Below, in pieces: positions 6,879 to 17,651 of a DNA stretch of 44,621 nucleotides. The position numbers and the translations under genes are program-made. Origin of the DNA: JAJRXK01 sp964593155 (GTDB taxonomy: Bacteria > Krumholzibacteriota > Krumholzibacteriia > JAJRXK01). The DNA is taken from assembly GCA_964593155.1 (NCBI GenBank), contig CAZQHE010000015.1, positions 1 to 44,621 on the forward strand, read 5' to 3'. Each line of letters starts with the position of its first letter. The stretch's first letter is position 1. Under the pieces are notes generated by a model. It was given only the letters and a program-made list of their open reading frames with translations. It had not been told where the DNA came from and did no database searches.

Positions 6879-7592
6879 TCAGGCCCGGTCGGGTTCCACG
6901 ACCGTCCCCCGGATCCGTTCCTCCAGGAACGCCACCAGATTGTCGGGTGTCTTGAGGTCGAAGACAACCACGGGCATGTCGTTGTCGCGGCACAGGGCCA
7001 CGGCGGTCTGGTCCATCACCTTGAGATCGCGGCGGATCACTTCGTCGAAGCTCACGCGGTCGAAGCGGCGGGCGTCGTCGTGGCGGTTGGGATCCTTGTC
7101 GTACACGCCGTCGACCAGGGTGCCCTTGAGCAGGGCGTCGCAGCGCAGCTCGATCGCCCGCAGCGCCGCCGCGGAGTCGGTCGAGAAGAAGGGGTTGCCG
7201 GTGCCTCCGCCCAGCAGGACCACGGCGCCGGCTTCGAGGGCCTCGACGGCCGCGCGGCGGTCGAAGCGTTCGCTCACGGGCTCGACGGCACGCGGGGTCA
7301 TGACCCGGGCGTCGAGGCCGGCGCGCTCGAGGTGCAGACGCAGCAGGCCCACGTTGAGCACGGTGGCCAGCATGCCGACCTGGTCGACCTCGGGGCGGAC
7401 GTCGCCGTCGGCATGGTCGCGGCCGCGCAGCAGATTGCCGCCGCCCACCACCACGGCCACCTGCACGCCCAGGTCGTGGGCCGTCTTCAGGGCGGCGGCG
7501 GCCTCGGCCATGCGCGGTCCCGACAGCGGCTGCTCGTCGTCGCGCAGCAGCTCGCCGCTCAGCTTCAGCAGGATGCGTCGGTAACGGGCCAT
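6879..7592 (-). CDS. pyrH: UMP kinase
   Basis: The 237-residue protein belongs to the amino-acid kinase family. It phosphorylates UMP to UDP in pyrimidine nucleotide synthesis. The sequence shows the N-terminal KLSGE phosphate-binding strand, VVVGGGNLLRG, the MLATVLNVGLLRLHLER helix, VLLGGGTGNPFFSTDSAAALRAIEL, and the VDGVYDKDPNRHDDA segment typical of bacterial UMP kinases. The start is the ATG at 7592, preceded by GTAGGACC. A strong hairpin separates it from tsf, so it may be partly independent of the ribosomal protein transcript. Confidence 0.97.
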   Translation of the reverse strand: MARYRRILLKLSGELLRDDEQPLSGPRMAEAAAALKTAHDLGVQVAVVVGGGNLLRGRDHADGDVRPEVDQVGMLATVLNVGLLRLHLERAGLDARVMTPRAVEPVSERFDRRAAVEALEAGAVVLLGGGTGNPFFSTDSAAALRAIELRCDALLKGTLVDGVYDKDPNRHDDARRFDRVSFDEVIRRDLKVMDQTAVALCRDNDMPVVVFDLKTPDNLVAFLEERIRGTVVEPDRA

Positions 7593-7602
7593 GGTCCTAC
7601 GA

Positions 7603-7632
7603 GAGCGCCCGCTCCAATCGGAACGGGCGCTC
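7603..7632 (-). terminator. Hairpin between tsf and pyrH
   Basis: A perfect 9-bp GC-rich stem (GAGCGCCCG/CGGGCGCTC) with a 12-base loop lies directly between the tsf stop and the pyrH start. No T-run follows, so it may be an attenuator or processing site rather than a full terminator. Confidence 0.55.
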
Positions 7633-7650
7633 GGAAGATCGGTGTGGTGT

Positions 7651-8244
7651 TCAGTCCCCGATCGCGAAACGGGCGAAGCGGTGGATCCGGATGTTCTCAC
7701 CCAGGCTGGCCACCTTCTCCTTCACCAGTTCCTCGATCGTCTGGTCGGGGTTCTTCACGAAGGGCTGCTCGAGCAGGGCGTTCTCCTTGCGGAACTTCTT
7801 CAGCCGCCCCTCGACCATCTTCTCGGCGATCTCCTTCGGCTTGCCCTCTTCCATGGCCTGCTTCACGTAGATCTCGCGCTCGGCCTCGAGCGTGGACTGG
7901 TCGAGTTCGTCGGCGCTCAGCGCCAGCGGGCCGGTCGCGGCGACGTGCATGGCGATGTCGTGGACGAAGGCCTTGAAGTCGTCGGTGCGGGCCACGAAGT
8001 CGGTCTCGCACAGCACCTCGACGAGCACACCCACGCCACCGCCGGGATGGATGTAGCTCTCCACCAGCCCCTGCTTGGTCGCGCGATCGGCCTTCTTCTC
8101 GGCCTTGGCCATGCCCTTGGTGCGCAGGAACTCGATGGCCTTGTCGACGTCACCGTCGGTCTCGGTCAGGGCCTTCTTGCAGTCCATCATGCCGGCTCCG
8201 GTGCGTTCCCGGAGCTGCTTGACCTGGGCGGCGCTGATGCTCAT
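7651..8244 (-). CDS. tsf: Elongation factor Ts (short form)
   Basis: The 197-residue protein is the nucleotide exchange factor for EF-Tu. The N-terminal UBA-like domain (VKQLRERTGAGMMDCKKALTETDGDVDKAIEFLR) is textbook, followed by the core with CETDFVAR, which contacts EF-Tu. The length matches the short EF-Ts of Thermus rather than the ~280-residue E. coli form, so the second core subdomain and coiled coil are reduced; this is a known family variant. The ATG at 8244 has GAGG about 11 bases upstream. It lies 158 bases downstream of rpsB, and the spacer contains small palindromes around 8350-8385. Confidence 0.96.
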   Translation of the reverse strand: MSISAAQVKQLRERTGAGMMDCKKALTETDGDVDKAIEFLRTKGMAKAEKKADRATKQGLVESYIHPGGGVGVLVEVLCETDFVARTDDFKAFVHDIAMHVAATGPLALSADELDQSTLEAEREIYVKQAMEEGKPKEIAEKMVEGRLKKFRKENALLEQPFVKNPDQTIEELVKEKVASLGENIRIHRFARFAIGD

Positions 8245-8402
8245 GGGGCGGGTTTCCTCGAGGTGGAAGTGTTCACGATCCTGCCGGGCGGATCGCGGCG
8301 CTCGGCGCGGGGCCGGGCGTGGCGATCGTTCCGGTCGCGGTCTGGGGTTCGGTTCCGGGGAACCGGGTGGGGATCCCGCTGGATCCCCGGAAGGCAAACG
8401 GA

Positions 8403-9206
<804 letters not shown>

Positions 9207-9375
9207 GTTTCACCTCTCTGGCGCGACGCACCCTGCGCCGCCCGTGGGATCCAGGTTGTGCCTCCCCGCCCGTCGACACCTTCCGCGACGCCCTTCGGCG
9301 CACCTGTGCGGACAGGCTCGGGGTCGGGTGCGGATTTCCGGGAGCGCCGTGGCACCCCCGGTCTGATCGTCCAGC

Positions 9376-9795
9376 CTAGCGCTTGCTGAACTGGAAGCGC
9401 TTGCGCGCGCCCGGCTGACCGTACTTCTTGCGCTCGACCTCGCGGGCGTCGCGCGTGAGGAAGCCGGCCTCACGCAGGGTCTTGCGCAGTTCCTCGTCCA
9501 TGTTCACCAGGGCGCGGGCCAGGGCGTGGCGCACCGCGCCCGCCTGACCGCCCACTCCACCCCCGCGGACGGTGACCTTGACGTCGAGCTCGCCCTTGCG
9601 CTCTACCAGCGTCAGCGGCTGCTCGATCACCATGCGGCGGGTCGGCGTGGGGAAGTAGTCCTCGAAGGCGCGGCCGTTGACCGTGAACCTGCCGGACCCG
9701 GGGGTGATCCACACGCGCGCGGTGGCCTCCTTGCGGCGGCCCGTGGCATAGGCCCGGTCGGCGATGGGACGAGTCGTCGTCTGCGTTTCGTTCAT
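9376..9795 (-). CDS. rpsI: 30S ribosomal protein S9
   Basis: The 139-residue protein includes YATGRRKEATARVWITPGSG near the start, VTVRGGGVGGQAGAVRHALARAL in the middle, and the very basic C-terminal tail YGQPGARKRFQFSKR that reaches the P-site tRNA. All these are hallmark S9 features. The ATG at 9795 follows GGAGAG. The gene lies 38 bases after rplM, in the conserved L13-S9 operon order. Confidence 0.98.
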   Translation of the reverse strand: MNETQTTTRPIADRAYATGRRKEATARVWITPGSGRFTVNGRAFEDYFPTPTRRMVIEQPLTLVERKGELDVKVTVRGGGVGGQAGAVRHALARALVNMDEELRKTLREAGFLTRDAREVERKKYGQPGARKRFQFSKR

Positions 9796-9833
9796 GCTCT
9801 CTCCGGCGCGCCGCAGCCGGCGCGAACGTCACT

Positions 9834-10271
9834 CTAGAGATTCAACTCGAGCGGCTCGGGGCTCTGCGCGGCGTGCGGATGCTCCGCGCCGTTGTACACC
9901 TTCAGCTTCTTCAACATGGCACGGCCCAGCTTGTTCTTGGGCAACATGCCACGCACGGCCGACTCCACGACGATGCTCGGATCGCGGTCCATCTGTTCGC
10001 GGGCGGTCCGCACGTAGCGGCCGCTCTGGTACCCGGAGTACCTGTCGTAGATCTTGCCGTCCATCTTGCCGCCGGTCAGCTGGAGCTGCTCGGCGTTGAC
10101 CACGATCACGTGGTCGCCACAGTCGACGTGGGGCGTGTAGCTCGGCTTGTGCTTGCCGCGGAGCACGGCGGCCACCCGGCTCGCCACGCGGCCCAGCGGG
10201 GCCGACGCGGCGTCGACCACGTACCAGCGACGCTCGACGGTCTCGGCCTTGGCGCTCACGGTCATCTTCAC
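9834..10271 (-). CDS. rplM: 50S ribosomal protein L13
   Basis: The 145-residue protein is an early assembly protein of the large subunit. WYVVDAASAPLGRVASRVA, GDHVIVVNAEQLQLTGGK and VRGMLPKNKLGRAMLKKLKVY are standard L13 segments. A GTG at 10271 is taken as the start because GGAGG sits at ideal distance; an in-frame ATG at 10265 is the alternative. It is the first gene of the rplM-rpsI operon and has a promoter at 10496-10524, giving a leader of about 220 bases in which I found no recognisable regulatory RNA. Confidence 0.98.
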   Translation of the reverse strand: MKMTVSAKAETVERRWYVVDAASAPLGRVASRVAAVLRGKHKPSYTPHVDCGDHVIVVNAEQLQLTGGKMDGKIYDRYSGYQSGRYVRTAREQMDRDPSIVVESAVRGMLPKNKLGRAMLKKLKVYNGAEHPHAAQSPEPLELNL

Positions 10272-10495
10272 GGTTCTGCCTCCACGTGGATGTCCGGTCG
10301 TCGGGATCTCCGAACGGGTCCGGAGCCCTCACGATCGACTCCGCCCCGGAGAACCCGGTGCGGAGTTCCGAACGTCCAGCTGCCCAGACGGGAAAGTCCC
10401 AGTGCCACCCGCTGCGGTCCGGCCCCCGCTCGGGAGCGGGCGGCGCGCGGGCACGACGACGCCCACGGGCTCGGCCCGTCGGCGCAAGGCTCGCA

Positions 10496-10524
10496 AAATT
10501 AACAACCGCCCGCGAGCGTGTCAA
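10496..10524 (-). promoter_or_regulatory. Sigma-70-type promoter of the rplM-rpsI operon
   Basis: On the minus strand a perfect -35 TTGACA (10519-10524) and a -10 TAATTT (10496-10501) are separated by 17 bases. The -10 element sits in the only AT-rich patch of this 281-base intergenic space. Transcription would begin near 10489. Confidence 0.75.
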
Positions 10525-10552
10525 GGAACCGCGGGGCGCAGGCTCCGCGGGC

Positions 10553-11601
<1,049 letters not shown>

Positions 11602-11605
<4 letters not shown>

Positions 11606-12246
11606 GCCGTTCCTCCTGTTCCCGTGTCGGACCGCCGGGCCGGTTCGGCGTCGACCGCTCCGACGACTTCGATCCACACGCGCCGCAGGGCCTGCAGGGG
11701 CAGCCCCATCACGTTGAAGTAGCAGCCGTCGATACCGGCCACCAACAAGGCCCCGCGCTGCTGGATCCCGTAGGCGCCGGCCTTGTCCATGGGCTCGCCG
11801 CTGGCCACGTAGGCCGCGATCTCGTGGTGGTCGAGCTCGCGGAAGCGCACGCGGGTTACGTCGTGGTCCACACCCTGCGTCCCTTCGGTGACCAGAGCGG
11901 CCGAACTGTACACCGCGTGCTCTCGGCCGGCGAGGCGGCGCAGCATGACGCGGGCCTCGGTCTCGTCCTCGGGCTTGCCCAGGATCTCGCCGTCGATCAC
12001 CACCACGGTGTCCGATCCCAGGACCATGGCCCCGGGGTGGTCGGCCGCGACGGCGCGGGCCTTGTCGAGCGCCAGGCGGCGGACGTGCGCACCGGGCGTC
12101 TCGTCGTCGAGCACCGTCTCGTCGATGCCGGCCGGCTGCACGGTGAACGCGAGCCCCTGCGCGCGCAGGATCTCGGCGCGCCGCGGGCTGCGGCTGGCCA
12201 GCACCAGCGGTCGCTCGCTGGCTCGCAGGAAGGGATGCCCGCTCAT
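11602..12246 (-). CDS. maf: Maf-family nucleotide pyrophosphatase
   Basis: The 214-residue protein belongs to the Maf house-cleaning pyrophosphatases that hydrolyse non-canonical or modified nucleoside triphosphates such as m5UTP, dTTP or m7GTP. The sequence shows the N-terminal LASRSPRRAEIL nucleotide-binding motif, the GSDTVVVIDGEILGKP segment carrying the acidic catalytic residue, and the DKAGAYGIQ motif. The start overlaps the dtd stop by 4 bases (ATGA), and its own stop overlaps the mtnA start, so the three genes are translationally coupled. Which subfamily substrate it prefers cannot be told. Confidence 0.94.
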
Positions 12247-12698
12247 GCCCCGCCGTCGGCGTCGCGGTCGAGGATCAGGGTGACCGGCCCGTCGTTCAGC
12301 AGCTCGACCTTCATGTCGGCCGCGAAGATGCCGGTGGCCACGGGAACGTCGAGGTCGCCGAAGCAGCGCACGAAGCGGTCGTACAGACGCTCGGCCTGCT
12401 CGCCGGGCGCCGAGCCGATGAAGCTCGGCCGGCGTCCCTTGCGCGCGTCGCCGTACAACGTGAACTGCGACACCACGAGCACCGCGCCGCCGACGTCCTG
12501 CAGGCTGCGGTTCATCTTGCCCTCGTCGTCGGGGAAGATCCGCAGCTCGACGCACTTGCGCGCCATCCACTCGAGTTCGGCCTGGGTGTCGTTCTCGCGG
12601 AAGGCGCACAGGAGCAGCAGGCCGCGGTCGATGGATCCCGTCACGGTGTCGGCCACGGTCACCGAGGCCTGCCGGACGCGCTGCAGCACCACCCTCAT
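12243..12698 (-). CDS. dtd: D-aminoacyl-tRNA deacylase
   Basis: The 151-residue protein removes D-amino acids, and also glycine from tRNA-Ala, from mischarged tRNAs. It shows the MRVVLQRVRQASVTV start, the SQFTLYGDARKGRRPSF motif and the C-terminal NDGPVTLILD (family Gly-cisPro motif GP). The start at 12698 overlaps the rel stop by 4 bases. It lies immediately downstream of a Rel-family gene, a neighbour pair seen in many bacteria. Confidence 0.95.
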   Translation of the reverse strand: MRVVLQRVRQASVTVADTVTGSIDRGLLLLCAFRENDTQAELEWMARKCVELRIFPDDEGKMNRSLQDVGGAVLVVSQFTLYGDARKGRRPSFIGSAPGEQAERLYDRFVRCFGDLDVPVATGIFAADMKVELLNDGPVTLILDRDADGGA

Positions 12699-14878
12699 GC
12701 GCCGGTCCCCGACTCGAAGCTGGTGCCGTCGCTCAGGCCCACCGCCGCGCGCTCCACGCGGTCGACGCCACTCAGGCCGCGGATCGCGCGGATGATCCGG
12801 TCGAGGTGCGACAGGTTGCGGACCTCGATCACGAAGGTGCAGTGGGCGTACTCGTGCTCGCCCTCGAAGCTGCCGGCCTGGATGTTCACGCCCATGTCGC
12901 TGATCGCCCGCGAGATGTCGGCCAGCAGGTTCAACCGGTCGTGACCGGCCACGATCAGCTGCACGGGGAACGAGGTCTCTTCGCCCACGTCCCAGTTCAC
13001 GTCGATCAGGCGCTCGGGCGCGATGCGATCGGGCGCGAGGTTGTCGCAGTCGCCGCGGTGCACGCTCACGCCGCGGCCGATGGTCACGATCCCCTTGATC
13101 GCGTCACCCGGCACCGGCTGGCAGCACTTGGCGAAGCTGATCATGAGGTTGTCGACGCCCTGGATCCGCACGCCGCCGGTCGCCGGGCGCTTGAGCGCCT
13201 TCGACAGGCGATCGGGCAGCGGGATGATCCGCCGCTTCTTCTCGGGCGGCGGGGCCATCTTGTTCATCACGCGCTGCAGGGGCACCGCGCCGTTGCCGAT
13301 GGCCGCGAGCAGACGGTCGGGATCGGTGTGCCCGAGATCCTGCGACACCTCTTCGATCTTCGACTCGAACAGGTCGAGCGCCTTGCGCTTCTTCAGCTCG
13401 CGCTCGACCATCTCGCGCCCCAGCTTGACCGACTCCTCGAACTGCGTGGCCTTGATCCACTGCCGGATCTTGTGCTTGGCCTTGCTGGTCCGGACGATGT
13501 CCAACCAGCCGGGGCTGGGGTTGGCGTTCTTGTTCGTGAGCACCTCGACCGTCTCGCCGCTGCGCAACGGATAGCGCAACGACACCAGCCGTCCGTCGAC
13601 CCGCGCCCCGCTGCAGTGCAGGCCGACCTCGCTGTGCACGTGGAAGGCGAAGTCCAGCGGCGTCGAACCCTGCGCCATCTTGAACACCTCGCCCTTGGGG
13701 CTGAAGACGTAGACCTCGTCCTGGAAGAGGTCGATCTTCAGGGCCTCCATGAACTCGCGTGGGTCGTGGACGTCCTGCTGCAGGTCGAGTACCTCGCGGA
13801 ACCACTGCATCTGTTCGTCGAGGCGGTCGCCGGGCTTCGCCGGCCGGTCGTCGTGACCTTCCTTGTACAGCCAGTGCGCGGCGATCCCGACCTCGGCGCG
13901 ACGGTGCATCTCGTGGGTACGGATCTGCACCTCGATCAGGTGTCCGTCGGGGCCGTGCACGGTGGTGTGCAGCGACTGGTAGGCGTTCTGCTTCGGGTTG
14001 GCGATGTAGTCCTTGAGCCGGTCGTGGATCGGCACCCAGTTGGCGTGCACCAGTCCCAGCGCGTGGTAGCAGTCGCCGACCTCGTCGACGATCAGCCGCA
14101 CGGCGAGCAGGTCGAAGATCTTCTCCAGCGGCATGCTGCGCGACTGCATCTTCCGCCACACCGAGTAGTAGTGCTTGGGCCGACCCTGGACCTCGTACGT
14201 GATCTCGGCCTTGTCGAGCAGACGACACAACGGCCGGGTGAAGGCCTCGATGATGCCCTCGCGTTCGGAGCGCTGCTCGCGGATGTCCTGACGGATCGCG
14301 GCGTAGTCCTCGGGGTGCAACGTCTCGAAGGCCAGGTCCTCGAGCTCCCACTTCAGGCGCGCGATCCCGAAGCGGTGGGCCAGCGGCGCGTAGACGTTCA
14401 GCGTCTCCTGCGCGATCGCCTCCTGCCGCTCCCGCGACAGCGACGCGATGGTGCGCATGTTGTGCAGGCGGTCGCAGAGCTTGATCAGGATGACCCGGAC
14501 GTCCTTGGCCATCGTCAGCAGCATCTTGCGGTAGTTCTCGGCCTGCTGCGCCTCGGGGTTGGCGTAGCGGATCTCGTTGATCTTGGTCACGCCGTCGACG
14601 AGCAGGGCGACGTCGTCGCCGAAGGTCTCGCGCACGTCGTCGAGTCCGATGCCGGTGTCCTCGACCACGTCGTGCAGCAGGCCGGCGACGATGGTGTCGA
14701 CGTCCATGCGCAGATCGGTGAGGGCCTCGGCCACGCTCACGCAGTGGGTGAAGTAGGGCTCGCCGCTCTTGCGGTTCTGGCCGTCGTGGGCGTCGCGGCC
14801 CACGTGGAAGCCGCGCCACAGCTTCTCGAGATCGGCCTCGGCGTGGTAGGCGCGCACCTGCTCGACGACCGCGGACAT
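12695..14878 (-). CDS. rel: Bifunctional (p)ppGpp synthetase/hydrolase
   Basis: The 727-residue protein makes and degrades the alarmone (p)ppGpp. It has an HD hydrolase domain (H45; H69-D70 in LLHDVVEDTG), then the synthetase domain with RPKHYYSVWRKM, RLKD at 287-290 and NAYQSLHTTV. A TGS domain follows around 385-450 (DLFQDEVYVFSPKGEVFKM), and the protein ends with an ACT domain (LLADISRAISDMGVNIQAG). The RxKD form of the synthetase motif, with an intact HD site, indicates a bifunctional Rel/SpoT enzyme rather than a synthetase-only RelA. The ATG at 14878 is the likely start, though its ribosome-binding site is poor. It starts 47 bases after recJ ends and is coupled to dtd, maf and mtnA. Confidence 0.96.
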   Translation of the reverse strand: MSAVVEQVRAYHAEADLEKLWRGFHVGRDAHDGQNRKSGEPYFTHCVSVAEALTDLRMDVDTIVAGLLHDVVEDTGIGLDDVRETFGDDVALLVDGVTKINEIRYANPEAQQAENYRKMLLTMAKDVRVILIKLCDRLHNMRTIASLSRERQEAIAQETLNVYAPLAHRFGIARLKWELEDLAFETLHPEDYAAIRQDIREQRSEREGIIEAFTRPLCRLLDKAEITYEVQGRPKHYYSVWRKMQSRSMPLEKIFDLLAVRLIVDEVGDCYHALGLVHANWVPIHDRLKDYIANPKQNAYQSLHTTVHGPDGHLIEVQIRTHEMHRRAEVGIAAHWLYKEGHDDRPAKPGDRLDEQMQWFREVLDLQQDVHDPREFMEALKIDLFQDEVYVFSPKGEVFKMAQGSTPLDFAFHVHSEVGLHCSGARVDGRLVSLRYPLRSGETVEVLTNKNANPSPGWLDIVRTSKAKHKIRQWIKATQFEESVKLGREMVERELKKRKALDLFESKIEEVSQDLGHTDPDRLLAAIGNGAVPLQRVMNKMAPPPEKKRRIIPLPDRLSKALKRPATGGVRIQGVDNLMISFAKCCQPVPGDAIKGIVTIGRGVSVHRGDCDNLAPDRIAPERLIDVNWDVGEETSFPVQLIVAGHDRLNLLADISRAISDMGVNIQAGSFEGEHEYAHCTFVIEVRNLSHLDRIIRAIRGLSGVDRVERAAVGLSDGTSFESGTGA

Positions 14879-14925
14879 GCGGCCTTCGAGGTCCAGGGGA
14901 TCGGTGCGTGTCGCCGTTCTCGAGA

Positions 14926-16720
14926 TCAAGGCTGCTCCTGCGCTCCTCCTGCGTCCTGGCCACCCACCGCGGGCTCGGAGCCGGAGGCAGGTCGGAGTCC
15001 GTCGAGTGTGAGTTCCCACACATCGTAATGCGAATCGGGGCGGTACCGCACGGTGAAGGCCNNNNNNNNNNAAGGCCACGTCGAGGTCGGCAGTTCCCAC
15101 CGCCGTGGGCATCCAGGCCTCGCCCTGCCCGAAGGCGATCAGGCCCCGCGCGCGCCCTCCGTGGTCGAGTTCCAGCCGCAGGTGGCGGTGTCCGACCACG
15201 CGGGGCGGCCGCCGATGCCGCCATCCCAGCCCCGCCAGGCGGGGACTGGGGTTGTCCTGCCCGAACGGACCCAGGGCATTCAAGAACGCGGCAAGGTCCT
15301 CGTCCAGATCTTCGTGACCCAGGATTGCGTCGATGCGCAGCGGGGGCTCGGCCAGGGTGCCGGCCGGTCGCTCGATGGCGCGGTGGAACCGATCCTCCAG
15401 TTCGGCCACGCGATCGGTGGCCACGGACATTCCCGCCGCCGCCGCGTGCCCCCCGTAACGCACCAGCAGGTCGGCGCACTGGTCGAGGGCCGCCACGAGG
15501 TCGACACCGGACACGCTGCGGGCGCTGCCCACGGCCTCGTCGCCCTCCACCGCCAGCAGGAGCGCCGGGCGCCCGAAGGCGCGGGCAACCTTCGCGGCCG
15601 CGATGCCCACCACGCCGCGGTGCCATGCGGGCGACGCCAGCACCAGCCCGGCCGGGTCGCGCTCGGCGATCCGGCGCCGGGCCATGGCCACGGCGTCGTC
15701 GGCACAGGCCGCGCCGATCCGCTTGCGCTCCTGGTTCAGGGCCTCCAGCCGCTGGGCCCCGCTGCGGGCCGCCACCGCATCGGGCGCGAGCAGGACCTCG
15801 AGCGCGGTCCGGGCCCGTTCGATCCGCCCCGGCGCGTTGATCCGCGGCGCGATCTGGAAGGCCACGTCCTCGACGTCGACCCGCCGCCCGATCCGGGCCA
15901 CCTCGAGCAGGGCCCGCAGGCCGTGCACGCGCGTCGCCCCGAGCGCGGCCAGACCGCGGCGCACCAGGATCCGGTTCTCCCCGCGCAGGGGCATCTGGTC
16001 GCCGATGGTGGCCAGCGCGGCCAGGGAAAGTTCCTCGTCGGCGTCGCCCCCGCGGGCCGCGGCCACGGCACGCAGCAGCTGGTAGGCGATGCCGGCCCCG
16101 CACAGGTCCTCGTGCGGGTAGCGGCTGTCGGGGCGTAGCGGGTTCACGAAGCAGGCCACGCCCTCGGGACGTCGCTCGAAGCGGTGGTGGTCGCAGACGA
16201 TCACGTCGATCCCGAGCTCGCGCGCCCGGCCCAGGGCCTCGTGCGCGGAGCTGCCGGTGTCGACGGTGATCAACAGCCCGACACGGCTGCGCCCGGCGTG
16301 CTCGATCAAACGCTGCGCCACGCCGTAGCCGTCGCGCTGGCGGTCGGGGACGAAGGGCTCGACCACCGCCCCCAGCCGGCGCAGGCCGCGGGTGAGCAGC
16401 GCGGTTCCACAGATCCCGTCGGCGTCGTAGTCACCGTGGACCACGATCCGTTCGCCGTCGTCGATCGCACCGACGATCCGACCCACCGCCGACTCGAGGT
16501 CGGGCAACAGCGTCGGATCGTGCAGATCGGCCCCGTCGCCGTCGAGCCACGCCGCGGCGGTGTCGGCCGCCGTGAAGCCACGCCGCCAGAGGATCTGCCC
16601 CGCCACCGGCGGCAACTCGAGCGCGCGCGCGAGCTCGGCGCCGGCCCGGAGGTCGTGGCGGGTGGGAAGATCCCAGTGCGGGCCGGGTCCGCCGTTCGAG
16701 GTGCTCGACCGATGGGGCAT
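14926..16720 (-). CDS. recJ: Single-stranded-DNA exonuclease RecJ, interrupted by a scaffold gap
   Basis: RecJ is a 5'-3' single-strand exonuclease in recombination and mismatch repair. The DHH domain has VVHGDYDADGICGTALL and VCDHHRFERRPEG; the DHHA1 domain has LLVRYGGHAAAAGM. Ten Ns at 15062-15071 break the frame, but the sequence beyond reads F-T-V-R-Y-R-P-D-S-H-Y-D-V-W-E-L-T-L-D-G-L, a normal RecJ C-terminal OB segment. Both sides of the gap carry AAGGCC; merging that shared 6-mer gives an uninterrupted D-V-A-F-T-V-R. So the gene is most likely intact, about 590 residues, ending in a TGA at 14926-14928. The start at 16720 is constrained by rnpB upstream and has a weak ribosome-binding site. 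Confidence 0.93.
15062..15071. other. Scaffold gap (10 N) inside recJ
   Basis: Ten consecutive Ns, the usual placeholder for an unsized join. The flanks are GAAGGCC on the left and AAGGCCACG on the right, so the two contig ends share AAGGCC and probably overlap rather than leave unseen sequence. Confidence 0.95.
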
Positions 16721-16747
16721 GGCGGTTCGTTCGGGGGTTCGGGCGAG

Positions 16748-17136
16748 AGAGTCGGAGTCGGCCGTAAGCCGGGTTCTGTATCCGTCACCCCTCACGGGAC
16801 GACGGGTGGCGGCCATTTCTCTGGGCCCGTGGTTTCCCACGGGCTCGAGCGACCCACCCGGGAGTCGTCGAGACGGGCCGTCTCTCCTCCCCTATTCGGT
16901 CTTGCACCAGACGGGGTTTACCGTGCCCTCTCCGTCACCGGAGAGGCGGTGGGCTCTTACCCCACCGTTTCACCCTTGCCGGCGGGCCGGAGCCCGCTTG
17001 GGCGGTCTGTTCTCTGTGGCACTTTCCGTGGGATCGCTCCCCCTGGGAGTTACCCAGCGTCCTGCCCTGTGGTGCCCGGACTTTCCTCGCGCCCGCCCGA
17101 AGGCGGGCTCGCGGTCGCCTGTCCGGCTCCGACTCT
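16748..17136 (-). ncRNA. rnpB: RNase P RNA (bacterial type A)
   Basis: About 389 bases form the catalytic RNA that matures tRNA 5' ends. On the minus strand the ends pair as P1 (AGAGTCGGAG with CTCCGACTCT, 10 bp). The conserved core elements are all present in order: GAGGAAAGTCCGGGC, then ACGGAAAGTGCCACAGAGAA with ACAGACCGCC, then GCAAGGGTGAAACGGTGGGGTAAGAGCCCACCG, then GGTAAACCCC, GCAAGACCGAATAGGGG and finally AGAGAAATGGCCGCC before CAGAACCCGGCTTACGGCC. It lies between rnhA and recJ with only 27 bases to the recJ start, so recJ may be read through from it. Confidence 0.97.
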
Positions 17137-17146
17137 TCGCACCGGG

Positions 17147-17175
17147 AATGTAGCCGCGAAGCGGTTCAGTGGGAA
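17147..17175 (-). promoter_or_regulatory. Possible rnpB promoter
   Basis: A -10 TACATT (17147-17152) lies about 10 bases before the rnpB 5' end, with a weak -35 TTCCCA (17170-17175) at 17-base spacing. The -35 overlaps the end of rnhA. Confidence 0.45.
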
Positions 17176-17651
17176 GCATCGGCTCGGGCCGTGCCCCCGT
17201 CGAGCGCCGCGTTCGCCATGGCGTCGGCCAGCGCGTTGTCCGCGCGCCGCACGTGCTCGATCCGCAGCGTCGGGATCTTCGCGCTCAGCGTCCGCGCGCG
17301 GTCGTACAGCGGGCGCAGGTGCTCCTTCTTCACCCTGTAGATCCCGCGCATCTGCTTCACCACCAGCTCGCTGTCGAGGCGCAGGACGGCGTCGTTGACC
17401 CCCCAGGCGGTCAGGCGCTCGAGGGCGGCGATGCAGCCCTTCCACTCGGCCACGTTGTTCGTGTCGTCGCCGATGCCCACGCCCTCGGCGCAGAGCACGG
17501 TGCCGTCGTCGAGCGCGTACACGCAGCCGTAGGCCGCAGGTCCGGGATTGCCGCGCGAGGCGCCGTCGGTGAACACCACGGCCCGCACGCCGTCGGGATA
17601 CGGGGACTCGTCGGGCGGCGCGACGAATTCGCTGATGTCCGGGCGCGCCAC
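17166..17651 (-). CDS. rnhA: Ribonuclease HI family protein
   Basis: The 161-residue protein cleaves the RNA strand of RNA-DNA hybrids. The four acidic active-site residues are in place: D29 in FTDGASRGNPGP, E69 in NNVAEW, D93 in RLDSELVVKQM and D138 in RADNALAD. This spacing and the compact form fit the RNase HI-like (RnhA) class without the basic protrusion of the E. coli enzyme. The GTG at 17651 overlaps the upstream TAG by one base, so it is coupled to the zinc-ribbon gene, a pairing seen in several other bacterial groups. Confidence 0.93.
   Translation of the reverse strand: MARPDISEFVAPPDESPYPDGVRAVVFTDGASRGNPGPAAYGCVYALDDGTVLCAEGVGIGDDTNNVAEWKGCIAALERLTAWGVNDAVLRLDSELVVKQMRGIYRVKKEHLRPLYDRARTLSAKIPTLRIEHVRRADNALADAMANAALDGGTARADASH

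Noticed and set aside
12806..15028. Very long open frames on the plus strand opposite rel, the sucrose genes (18776-21445) and dnaJ-dnaK (32442-36596)
   Set aside because: They mirror real minus-strand genes, arise from the GC-rich third positions, have no ribosome-binding sites, and give Val/Leu/His/Arg-rich products without recognisable domains.
12695..16840. A fused RecJ-Rel protein across the N gap
   Set aside because: The fusion frame exists only because ten Ns were inserted. The true RecJ C-terminus is in another frame after the gap, with its own stop at 14926-14928.
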